NCBI GenBank assembly: GCA_018648805.1
Contig: JABGQM010000033.1
Coordinates: 1-50,627 of the forward strand
Length of the DNA: 50,627 nucleotides
Source: Verrucomicrobiota bacterium
Lineage (GTDB): Bacteria; Verrucomicrobiota; Kiritimatiellia; UBA8416; JABMPJ01
Direction of reading: 5' to 3'
Part shown: positions 24,217-33,091 of the stretch, piece by piece
How positions within the stretch are numbered: the stretch's first letter is position 1
Layout of the letters: each line of letters starts with the position of its first letter
Made by a program: the position numbers and the translations under genes
Notes under the pieces: generated by a model
Told to the model about the DNA's origin: nothing
Seen by the model: the letters and a program-made list of their open reading frames with translations, nothing else
Databases searched by the model: none

Positions 24217-27200
24217 ATGACGCTGGGTTTACCCACCAGAATCGGTCGGTCGCTAGCGAGTGCTGTACCAGTAGCACTGCTGCTGGCTCTGCTCCCACCT
24301 GCCTTGTCCTTTGGGTCCATTTGGCTCGAGACGGATGAGGGGATCGGGCAGTACGACTACATTGAAAAGGACGCCGCCACCTATATACATTACGGGGTCA
24401 ACTGGGCGTCGTGGAATCGTAGCGAGGTCTGGGTTGACGTCGGTGGTTCTGGGGCCGCGTATTCGGGAAGTCACATCCATGACGACGGTGGAGACAAACA
24501 TCTCAATACAGGTAACGTGGTCAGCGGGAATCACGGGAGTGGTTGGGCGGCAGGGAATGGCATCAATGTTTACTGCCGGATCGACAACGATGGCAGTGAT
24601 CCTTGGAATGAGGAGTCGAGCAACCTGAACGACTGGATGATCTTCGACGTCATTGAGACGGACGTTTCGGGAACGATTGGTGTCGGCGAGAAACAGCTTG
24701 TTCTGCAGTTTCGAATGGATGTTGGATCAAACGCTGGACGGGAGTTGAAGCGGCTGTGGGTGCACAACAGCGGCTCGCTAACTGAAGATGGCGATATCCT
24801 CACGGTCAAGCTGTACTATGAGAACGGGTCTATCCTCCATTTTGACGGCGATGAGAGTTCGGCGTCTTTCGGGGCGGGAGGTGGTGCAGGGGATGAGATA
24901 TGGGGCAGTGACTCGCTCAATATTTCAATCCCGACCGGAAGCGACGATCTCTGCTGCTATGTCGTTATCGACTCTTGGCGTGCCAGTCCCACCATCGGCA
25001 ACACGGCCCAGTTCGAGATTATCAGCGATGGCATCAGCTTAGACACGTTCGGCTCGACAAGCAAAGAACTGGCGCGTATCGATGTCACCCAGAATGGTAC
25101 GGCGCTTACGCTGGCCTCAACGTGGGATGGCGGGGATGGCAGTGACAACAACTTCGGGTCCGGGGACAACTGGGTGGGCAACAGCGCGCCATCCGTCGGC
25201 ACTGGGTCGGACTTGTATTTCACGGGAAGCACGCGCACGAGCCCATACAATAACTATACCGCGTATAACGCGTTCAGGAGCATCTATTTTGCTTCAGGGG
25301 CGTCCTCGTTCTCCATTACGGGCAACAGCATCGACTGGCATGGTATTGTCCAGAACAACGATGACAGCGCACAAATCCTGAATCTCGCCAATCTCTCCAT
25401 GAAGAAGTCCGGGGGCGGAGCGCTTAATCCTGTTGCCGGGGATTTGACCATAGGCAGCGATGGCGGGACAGGAGACATCCACAATGATACTGATGCGGAT
25501 CTTCATGTTTACGGAGACAATGGCCATACGTTGACGCTTGGAATGGACTTTAACGGTGACACGTCAGCCGATCTGCAGATTCACGAGTACAGTGAGGTCA
25601 AGATCGTGGCGGCGCAATCGTATCAAGGCTTAACGAAAATCGATGAGGGGGAACTGTGGATCGACACGAACGGTTCATTGAATGGCGGGGCCATCCATGT
25701 CGGCAGTGCTAGTGCACCGGGCAACTATGCCAAACTCTACATCGTTGACCCGAACGGGGGCACCACGCTTGACGAGAACATCGTGGTGAACAGCGGTGAT
25801 AGCGGCAGCCGACGCATCGTCGGGGGCGGCAACACGAGCGGAACGAACACGTATAGTGGTACGCTTAGCTTGTCCGATGATGCTGGCATCGAAAAGAGTA
25901 ACTCGGAGGGCACCATCGCGTTCTCCGGAGTCGTCTCCGGCGACTACGACCTGACGAAGTACGGGAGTGGTACCGCCCAGTTTACGGGCCAGAACACATT
26001 TGGGAGCAATAGCACGCTATATATTGATAATGGGACCTGGGAGGTGGCCCCCTCGTCCGGGACCGACCCACTGGATGTGCAATACATCAAGCTGGGGAAC
26101 GAGACCGACAACGTAACGCTGAAGCTGTCCGGTACGCAGAACTTCACCTTGGACAGTGATCAGATCGAAGTGCGATCGACCAGTGGCACCAAGATGATTC
26201 AGAATGCTGAGGGGGCTAACACAATTTCGTCGGCGCTCCTGTTGAGTGCGGTGTTGGTGGAGGATGTGGCGAGTGGCACGACGCTGACGCAGTCGGGCGC
26301 GATCTCCGGAGGCAGCGGACCGACCAAGACTGGTGACGGAACGTTGCGCTTCGCGGGCAGTACCGATAACGCTTATTCGGGTGCCACGACGGTTAGCGGA
26401 GGCTCTCTGATTCTGGCGAAGGATGCCGGAAAGGACGCCATCCCGGACGATGCAACGATCAACAGTGGCGCGACGGTTCAGCTGGAGGCGAACAACCAGA
26501 TTGTCAACACCTCGTTCGTGACGGTTGATACGGGCGGCACGCTTGATCTGAACGGCAAGAATGATGCGATGGCGCTCCAGGGAGCCGGAAGCATTACACT
26601 TGGTGGCGGCAGCCTGACGATTACGAATACCGGTACGGGCGATGTATTCTCTGGTATTATTAGTGAGGGCGGTACCGTTAGTAAGAAGGGCTCCGGAACC
26701 CAGGTTCTGAGCGGTGTAAACGAGTATACCGGCGCCACAACCGTAGGCGGTGGCACGCTGCGTGCGGCTAACAACAGTGCGCTTGGGACGGTGGCTGGCG
26801 GTGTGACGATCAGCGATGGCGCTACGCTGAGCCTTAGCAACAACATCACTGTCGGCGCCGAAGTCCTCTCCCTTGACGGTACTGCCCCTGCCCTTGAGAA
26901 CACATCGGGCGATAACGTATGGCAGGGCGCGGTCACACTGGCAGGCGACGCACGCGCCAACAGCAAGGCCGGAACTGAGCTGACTCTGGAAGGTGTTGTC
27001 GATTTGGACGACAACACGCTCTACGTGGGAGACAGTGGCGACACGGTCATCAGCGGCGCGATTGCGAACGGCAGCAAGACAACCGACAACGGGGCACTCT
27101 ACAAGGATGGCACGGGTGCGTTGACGCTCTCGGGTGCTAACGGTGACGGGCTCACCGGCACTGTGAACTTGGTGACAGGCGCGCTTCTGGTTGGGCATGA

Positions 27201-30200
27201 CAGCGCCTTGGCTTCTGGTGGTACAGTGGTGCTCAGCGGCGGCACAACCCTTGCCGCGGCGGATGGCACGGCCCGCGCCATTGCCAAGGACACGACGGTG
27301 AATGGCGATATCACCCTGGGCCAGGCCAGTGGTGGCACGGGCCGAATGACTCTAAGCGGCGACATGGCCCTTGGTGGAGCCAATCGCATTCTCACCCTTG
27401 CCAACGCCACCAATGAGATATCAGGGGAGATCTCGGGTGGTGGCGGAGTTGGACTGGTCAAGCGAGGCGACGGCACCACATTGGAACTGAGTGGTGACAA
27501 CACGTTCGCGGGCGCGCTCTACATAGATGCGGGAACGATCGATCTTAGTGGGGGAAGCCTCGGCGCAGGCGTGATTGACATAGGGACCGAGACAGGTGGG
27601 CAGACTGCTTTTGCCGCAGCTCTAAGACTAAGCGTTCTCACGGGACAGACCGTGACGCAGCCTGTCACCGCGAAGACGGGAGGGACACGTAACCTCCTGA
27701 TCGAGAACACGTCGGGGCTCACCGAGTGCTCCGGCGATGTCACCCTCGACAAGACGTTGACCGTGACGAAGTCCGGTGGCGCAGCTACCGTGGGCGAGAT
27801 CTCGGGTGCGATCGATGGCTCTGGTGGCATCACAAAGGCCGGCAACGGCATTCTTGAACTGAGTGCTGCCAACTCGTACGGTGGGCCCACCACGATTACG
27901 GCGGGCACACTGCTTTACTCCGGCACGAACACGAATTCGAGTGTATCCGTGCCCGCCGAATCACGACTGTTCGGTGCGGGTTCGATCGGAGCTACGACGG
28001 TCAACGGCACGATTGGGGCGGGGAATGCGACGAGCGCGGCGGTGGGCATTCTCGATGTGACGGCCGTCAATCTGCAGGGCGGCGGTACCGCCATCGTCGA
28101 TATAGTCAAGGCCTACCTGCCGGCCAATTCGGATGCGGGCGACGACTACGACCAGGTCCGCGCCTCTGGCGCTATCACCGTCGGTGCCAGCGAAGGCACT
28201 CCGTTTACGATCAAGGTGGTCGAGGGGGCAAGCAGTACATTCGACAACACCAAGAGTTACTCCTGGACGATCTTTACGGGTGCTTCCATGAGCGGCTTTG
28301 CGGAGGCGAAGTTCACGATCGACACGAATAGTTGGAGCTCTGCCGTAGGTACGGGCGGTTTTACGTTGCGGCAATACCTGGGTGATATCTATCTTGAGTT
28401 CGACCCGGCCGACACGGGAACGTTCGAATGGGACGCCGGCGCGGGAACGGGTGACCGGGATTGGAGTAACGCCACTAACTGGCAGGCCAACCTGGAGCCG
28501 GGTGCCGCTGATACGCCTCACATCAACGGCGGCTACACAGCGGTGGTTTCGTTGGCAGAGCAGAGTGTGGATTTATGCGTCGGTGATGCGAATGACGGCA
28601 CGGGCACTGTTCGACAGGTGGGGGGCTCCCTGACCCTTGGGGATGAGCTGTTCCTCGGCAAGGGCCAGGGGGATGTTGGGCGTTACACGATCACCAATGG
28701 GACGCTGACCGTTGCGGATCGCATTTTGGTTGGGGATCGAGGGGTAGGCGAATTAACGCTGTCGGATGCGGCCGAGGTGATCGTTCAGGGAGGGGCTTCA
28801 ACAGACGGAATCTACATAGGCGACGGTTCTGCAACATTGGCAGAAGACGCCGGTAGTTTCTTCCAGCAGGATGGCGGGACGGCGACCACCCATCGCATAA
28901 CGATCGGCGTGAATGCCGGCTCTTCCGGATCGTACGCGATCACTGGCGGCAAACTGGCGGCGGCCGACACGTTCCTGGTGGCGTGGAAAGCGTCATGCTC
29001 GGGAACCGTGTCGATCGCGGGTGGAACGGTGGAAGCGGAGCGCATGGAGCTTGGCGGTGCCAGCAATGCCATGGCGACACTGACGTTGTCAGGCGGCACA
29101 CTGCATATGGCCGATGACGGAGGCTCGGTACGCCTGAGTGTCGGGTATGGAGACGGATCAACCGGCGTGGTGAACCAGAGCGGCGGCACGCTGAGCATTG
29201 ACCCGGATGGTGATCTTGTTATTGGTGGAGAGGCTGGCACCGGCAATGGGTTCGCTGTTGGCTCATACGCCGTATCCAATGGCACGATGAGTGTGGGTCG
29301 AGACGTGCTTATCGGCCCAGAGCAGGATGCGGACACAGGTTACGGCACGCTGCACGTCCAGGGCACCAACGCTTCGATCACGGCGGGCAATGATTTCAAG
29401 ATGCAGAGCTCGAATGCCACCTACCAGGTGACGCTGGGGCAGGGCGGGGTGAGTACGATTGTGGTGACGAACAGTATTACGTTGGACGGAACGATTACGA
29501 TTGGCAAGGACGCTTCGTTCGTCCTCGACCAGGTGCAGTACGTCCTGATGACAAACAGTGGCTCCACTATTTCTGGTGAGTTCGATGTGACTAACTTCGT
29601 GGGCATGACCACGGGGACGGTGACAAAGACCAGCAATGCCGTTCTACTCAACTTCCCGGTCACGCCTCCATCAGATCTGACGGCGGTCGATGACGGACCC
29701 GAGGGAGTTACCCTTGGCTGGAGCCAGAACGGTGATAGTGACGATGTCATGATCGTGTGGCGCTCCACGAATGCACCGGCGGCCGGGCCGACCAATGGGC
29801 AGACGTATGCGGCGGGGAGTGACCTGGGTGGCGGAAAGGTTATCTTCAACAGCGACAGCGGAACCCGCTACTTCCATGTCGAACTCGAGCCGGCCACGAC
29901 AAACTTCTACGATTTCTACAGCATGAACCAGTACACGAACTACTCCGCCGTCGCATCAACCAGCGAGGTGACTGAGGCGTTCTATGTTGGGGAGATCGTG
30001 GATGCGTTCTCGTATACGATCGGCGATGCTCTGCACGGTAAGACCGGCGGGCAGGGCTGGACGAACGCGTGGGCGGAGACGGCGTCGGGTAAGTTCGTGA
30101 GCTATGAGCACACGTTCAGCAACTTCTCGGGCTACCTCCCGAATCACGGCCACAAATCCGGTGTTGTTACCGATGGCAGTCAGGAATTCAGAGCCCAGCG

Positions 30201-32232
30201 TGGCTTTGAGCCTTTCACCAACGGTGCAATCTATGCCAGCTACATCATGAACTATAAGCGCGGTTGGAACGACAGCTACTGCGGGATGTCGTTCATGCAT
30301 GGGGCCAACGAGTTGGCCTTTATCGGGAAGGCTTTCACGTCGCACACGAACCTCTCAATGGATGTGGACGGGACGTACGTGCCGTCGACGTATGTGCTCA
30401 AGCCGTTGTTTGAGCAAGACTACATCATCTTCTGTAAGTACGATTTCGATACGTACACGTTCTCGACACGGGCCTACTATATCGGCAACCAGACCGTCCC
30501 GACGCGTGAACCTGTCTGGGAGATATCGCATGTGGTGGCAAGTGACTATGTCAGCCAGATTGACGGCATCAGGTTTGCTTCCGGTAAGCTGCAGGAGAGT
30601 GCGTTCTTCGATGAGGTGCGTGTGGCCAGAAGTTGGAACGGCCTGCTCAATAACCTGATTGCCTACCAGGGCTTCGAGTGGTCGGGCGACGACTGGCCCT
30701 ATGCCTTGAACAAGGGCGACGCCAACATGGGAGTCGTCAGCGACCGCAAGGAGGCTGGCGGTCATTCACTCTGGTTCCAAGGCTCGACCAACGAATCGAG
30801 TCCGGAGGTCACGCTTACCAATCTGAGTCTCAGCGGCTACAGCAACGTGGTGCTGTCGATCGCCTATTCGGCCAACGGGCCGGACGATGGCGACACGCTC
30901 TCGTTCCAGGTGAATCTGAACGGTGGTGGTTTCAATGAGATCGGTTACGTGGCCGGACACGAGGATATCAACTTCGCTTTCGGCGGTATCGGCTATGCTA
31001 CCGGAACCGCGACGACGGTGAACCCGTTCATCTATGAGGTGCCGTCAGACACCATGGATCTGCAATTCCGAATTGTGTACAACGAAGAATCGGGTGTTAC
31101 CAATGATACGGATTACTGGTACATCGATGATATCAAGGTGACGGGTCAGAGTTCGCCGGAGATTGAGATCCTGGGCACCAACCTGTCCCTCGTGGCCGCC
31201 GGCTCCACGACGGTTGACGTCTCCCTCGGGACGGACTTTGGAGGCGGGTTGGCCGGCGTGTTCACCAACGATCATACCTTCACTGTCACGAACCGCGGTA
31301 TCGAGACTCTGGTGTTGAGCGGTGCTCCAGTGGTTGGGTTGACCGGCCATACGAACGCGCTCTCGATCCTGACGCAGCCGGGGGCGTCAAGTCTTGTGGC
31401 GGCGACATCGACCACGTTCGTGGCGCGCTTTGCGCCGACGGCGCAGGGCTCATACACCGCGGTGGTGAGCGTGGCCCACAACGATGCCGACGAGACCCCC
31501 TACACCTTTGCGCTCGTGGGCGAGGGACTGCTCAGCGATGAGCCGACCAGCGGTCCCAGCAATCTGACGTTCACAACCGTATCCAACGTACAAATGACCG
31601 TGTCGTGGGCCAATGGCGATGGCGAGAGGCGGGTGCTGCTGGCTCGGCGAGACGGGGTGGTGACGGCCTGGCCGCAAGAGGGTTCGAATTACACGGCCGA
31701 CGCCGGGATGAGCAATGGACAGGCGATCGTCGCAGGTGAGTATGTGGTGTACAATGGCAGTGACACCAACGTGACCGTTACGAACCTGTTGCCGGAGGTG
31801 TCGTATTACTTCCGGCTGGTCGAGTACAATGGGACCAACGCGAACATCAATTACTACACCAATGCCCCGCTGGAGGGGAGCCAGACCACGGTGAGCTACG
31901 CACCTGTCATCACCGCCGGAGAGACGTGGACCACCAATGTGGCCGAAAACGGGAGTGTGAGCGGGCCCTTCACGGCAACTGACGTTGATGAGGATCATGA
32001 CCTCGATACGCTGACGTGGTCGGTTCTGTTGGCCTCGGAACATGGTTCAGTGGTGGCGGCGGATACCGGGACCAGCGTGACGTATACGTATGAACCGAAC
32101 GCGTATTACGCGGGCAGCGACAGCTTTACGATCAGAATTGCCGACCGCTATGGCAACAGCGATGACATCACGGTGAATGTCACGATTACCGGCGGAAACG
32201 ATCCGGGTAAACCCGTATTCATATTTGAGTAA
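24217..32232 (+). CDS. Giant secreted protein with autotransporter-type beta-strand repeats
   Basis: The protein has about 2671 residues and a signal peptide (about 1-32, ending in PALSFG). Start is ATG 24217 or the adjacent GTG 24214. A unique N-terminal domain (about 35-300) is followed by many passenger-type repeats of the pattern L-x-K-x-G-x-G-T-x-x-L-S-G-x-N-x-Y-x-G-x-T-x-V-x-x-G-x-L (about 330-1290), then T-N-G-T-L-T/G-G-x-L-type repeats (about 1410-1800). A fibronectin-like region, a LamG-like region (about 1930-2140), a jelly-roll-like module, a choice-of-anchor-D domain (about 2315-2440), another fibronectin-like domain and a C-terminal cadherin-like domain complete it. No autotransporter beta-barrel, LPXTG or PEP-CTERM signal is visible, so its outer-membrane route is unknown. 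An adhesin or stalk role is plausible. Confidence 0.88.
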   Translation: MTLGLPTRIGRSLASAVPVALLLALLPPALSFGSIWLETDEGIGQYDYIEKDAATYIHYGVNWASWNRSEVWVDVGGSGAAYSGSHIHDDGGDKHLNTGNVVSGNHGSGWAAGNGINVYCRIDNDGSDPWNEESSNLNDWMIFDVIETDVSGTIGVGEKQLVLQFRMDVGSNAGRELKRLWVHNSGSLTEDGDILTVKLYYENGSILHFDGDESSASFGAGGGAGDEIWGSDSLNISIPTGSDDLCCYVVIDSWRASPTIGNTAQFEIISDGISLDTFGSTSKELARIDVTQNGTALTLASTWDGGDGSDNNFGSGDNWVGNSAPSVGTGSDLYFTGSTRTSPYNNYTAYNAFRSIYFASGASSFSITGNSIDWHGIVQNNDDSAQILNLANLSMKKSGGGALNPVAGDLTIGSDGGTGDIHNDTDADLHVYGDNGHTLTLGMDFNGDTSADLQIHEYSEVKIVAAQSYQGLTKIDEGELWIDTNGSLNGGAIHVGSASAPGNYAKLYIVDPNGGTTLDENIVVNSGDSGSRRIVGGGNTSGTNTYSGTLSLSDDAGIEKSNSEGTIAFSGVVSGDYDLTKYGSGTAQFTGQNTFGSNSTLYIDNGTWEVAPSSGTDPLDVQYIKLGNETDNVTLKLSGTQNFTLDSDQIEVRSTSGTKMIQNAEGANTISSALLLSAVLVEDVASGTTLTQSGAISGGSGPTKTGDGTLRFAGSTDNAYSGATTVSGGSLILAKDAGKDAIPDDATINSGATVQLEANNQIVNTSFVTVDTGGTLDLNGKNDAMALQGAGSITLGGGSLTITNTGTGDVFSGIISEGGTVSKKGSGTQVLSGVNEYTGATTVGGGTLRAANNSALGTVAGGVTISDGATLSLSNNITVGAEVLSLDGTAPALENTSGDNVWQGAVTLAGDARANSKAGTELTLEGVVDLDDNTLYVGDSGDTVISGAIANGSKTTDNGALYKDGTGALTLSGANGDGLTGTVNLVTGALLVGHDSALASGGTVVLSGGTTLAAADGTARAIAKDTTVNGDITLGQASGGTGRMTLSGDMALGGANRILTLANATNEISGEISGGGGVGLVKRGDGTTLELSGDNTFAGALYIDAGTIDLSGGSLGAGVIDIGTETGGQTAFAAALRLSVLTGQTVTQPVTAKTGGTRNLLIENTSGLTECSGDVTLDKTLTVTKSGGAATVGEISGAIDGSGGITKAGNGILELSAANSYGGPTTITAGTLLYSGTNTNSSVSVPAESRLFGAGSIGATTVNGTIGAGNATSAAVGILDVTAVNLQGGGTAIVDIVKAYLPANSDAGDDYDQVRASGAITVGASEGTPFTIKVVEGASSTFDNTKSYSWTIFTGASMSGFAEAKFTIDTNSWSSAVGTGGFTLRQYLGDIYLEFDPADTGTFEWDAGAGTGDRDWSNATNWQANLEPGAADTPHINGGYTAVVSLAEQSVDLCVGDANDGTGTVRQVGGSLTLGDELFLGKGQGDVGRYTITNGTLTVADRILVGDRGVGELTLSDAAEVIVQGGASTDGIYIGDGSATLAEDAGSFFQQDGGTATTHRITIGVNAGSSGSYAITGGKLAAADTFLVAWKASCSGTVSIAGGTVEAERMELGGASNAMATLTLSGGTLHMADDGGSVRLSVGYGDGSTGVVNQSGGTLSIDPDGDLVIGGEAGTGNGFAVGSYAVSNGTMSVGRDVLIGPEQDADTGYGTLHVQGTNASITAGNDFKMQSSNATYQVTLGQGGVSTIVVTNSITLDGTITIGKDASFVLDQVQYVLMTNSGSTISGEFDVTNFVGMTTGTVTKTSNAVLLNFPVTPPSDLTAVDDGPEGVTLGWSQNGDSDDVMIVWRSTNAPAAGPTNGQTYAAGSDLGGGKVIFNSDSGTRYFHVELEPATTNFYDFYSMNQYTNYSAVASTSEVTEAFYVGEIVDAFSYTIGDALHGKTGGQGWTNAWAETASGKFVSYEHTFSNFSGYLPNHGHKSGVVTDGSQEFRAQRGFEPFTNGAIYASYIMNYKRGWNDSYCGMSFMHGANELAFIGKAFTSHTNLSMDVDGTYVPSTYVLKPLFEQDYIIFCKYDFDTYTFSTRAYYIGNQTVPTREPVWEISHVVASDYVSQIDGIRFASGKLQESAFFDEVRVARSWNGLLNNLIAYQGFEWSGDDWPYALNKGDANMGVVSDRKEAGGHSLWFQGSTNESSPEVTLTNLSLSGYSNVVLSIAYSANGPDDGDTLSFQVNLNGGGFNEIGYVAGHEDINFAFGGIGYATGTATTVNPFIYEVPSDTMDLQFRIVYNEESGVTNDTDYWYIDDIKVTGQSSPEIEILGTNLSLVAAGSTTVDVSLGTDFGGGLAGVFTNDHTFTVTNRGIETLVLSGAPVVGLTGHTNALSILTQPGASSLVAATSTTFVARFAPTAQGSYTAVVSVAHNDADETPYTFALVGEGLLSDEPTSGPSNLTFTTVSNVQMTVSWANGDGERRVLLARRDGVVTAWPQEGSNYTADAGMSNGQAIVAGEYVVYNGSDTNVTVTNLLPEVSYYFRLVEYNGTNANINYYTNAPLEGSQTTVSYAPVITAGETWTTNVAENGSVSGPFTATDVDEDHDLDTLTWSVLLASEHGSVVAADTGTSVTYTYEPNAYYAGSDSFTIRIADRYGNSDDITVNVTITGGNDPGKPVFIFE

Positions 32233-32236
32233 CAAC

Positions 32237-32902
32237 ATGACAACGCGATTCATACAGCTCCGTGGGTCAGGTAGGGCCCGCTCCCCGCGAAGCGGGGCAG
32301 GCTCCGAGTTTACCCCGCATTGGCGGGTCGGGTCGGTCGCCCTGGTGTGCGCCCTGGCATTGCTGGCCGGGGTCAGTCTCGCCGATAAGACGTTCTTCAC
32401 CGAAGACTTTGACACTCGGGCCACGGGCCTTCTGCATAACCAGAACGAGTGGGTCGCCCACCGTCAGAATGATGCACAGGTGCAGGCGGCTACCAAGTAC
32501 GCGGGAAGCAAGGCCGCACTTGTGGCCACCAACGCGGTGGTATGGCGTAACTTCAGCGACACGACGGCAACCAACGTGTGGATCGATTTCTATGCCTACG
32601 TCACACACCCGACAGATAACAGTGCGCCCAGCCTGGACGGCAGCGTGGCGGGGGCTTTCTTCGTGGGCACCAATGGGGTGATTCATGCGCTCAGCAACAC
32701 AACCTGGGTCGCGACGGCGACGACGGTTCGCTCGAACAGCTGGCGACGGTTCACCGTGAATCTCGACTACGCGACCTCGAACTGGGCGCTGCATGTCGCC
32801 AGTGACATTCCGAATGCCATAGCCAGTGTCGTGGCGACCAATTTGAAGTTCAGCAGCAGTTCAACCAATGCGTATTTCAAGACATTCAGGATCAGAAACT
32901 AG
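32237..32902 (+). CDS. Secreted protein of unknown function with repeat-derived N-terminus
   Basis: Start ATG 32237 lies 4 bases after the stop of the giant gene. The 221-residue product has an unusually long n-region, a hydrophobic core (VALVCALALLAGVSLA, about 35-50) and then the mature part beginning DKTFFTEDFD. The n-region, about residues 9-32, is encoded by a GC-rich hairpin repeat. The mature part looks like one jelly-roll or LamG-type domain (WIDFYAYVTHPTDNSAPSLDG). I recognise no specific family. It is likely co-transcribed with the giant gene. Confidence 0.7.
   Translation: MTTRFIQLRGSGRARSPRSGAGSEFTPHWRVGSVALVCALALLAGVSLADKTFFTEDFDTRATGLLHNQNEWVAHRQNDAQVQAATKYAGSKAALVATNAVVWRNFSDTTATNVWIDFYAYVTHPTDNSAPSLDGSVAGAFFVGTNGVIHALSNTTWVATATTVRSNSWRRFTVNLDYATSNWALHVASDIPNAIASVVATNLKFSSSSTNAYFKTFRIRN
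32270..32340. repeat. GC-rich hairpin repeat inside a signal-peptide coding region
   Basis: GTAGGGCCCGCTCCCCGC continues into the hairpin CCCCGC-GAA-GCGGGG (32283-32297), and a second smaller stem follows (CCCGC-ATT-GGCGGG, about 32314-32327). The opening GTAGGGCCCGC is shared with the intergenic hairpin at 32952-32980, which marks it as an interspersed element. Confidence 0.6.
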
Positions 32903-32951
32903 ACCTTGCCCGAAGAGGGGTCATGTGATTGAGATGACTGTTAATACAGGG

Positions 32952-32980
32952 GTAGGGCCCGCGCTCCGCCGCGGGCCGCG
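32952..32980. repeat. GC-rich REP-like hairpin
   Basis: GGCCCGCG (32956-32963) and CGCGGGCC (32970-32977) form a perfect 8-base stem with a 6-base loop. It shares GTAGGGCCCGC with the element at 32270. It has no T-run, so a terminator is unlikely. The rest of the 189-base gap shows nothing else. Confidence 0.6.
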
Positions 32981-33091
32981 AGCAAGAGATGTGCAACGAA
33001 GTGACAGAAGTGGTGAGAATCGCCTTCCTGTCACCGGTCTTGCGTACCGCTTGCGCCCGGCCCTTGACCTAGTGAGCCGAAACCGTAGAAG

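Noticed and set aside
23849..24298. Minus-strand frame of 149 codons upstream of the giant gene
   Set aside because: It overlaps the giant gene's start and promoter, and the product has no family features.
26017..27198. Minus-strand frame of 393 codons inside the giant gene
   Set aside because: Antisense to a repeat-rich passenger coding region; no motif, signal peptide or start site supports it.
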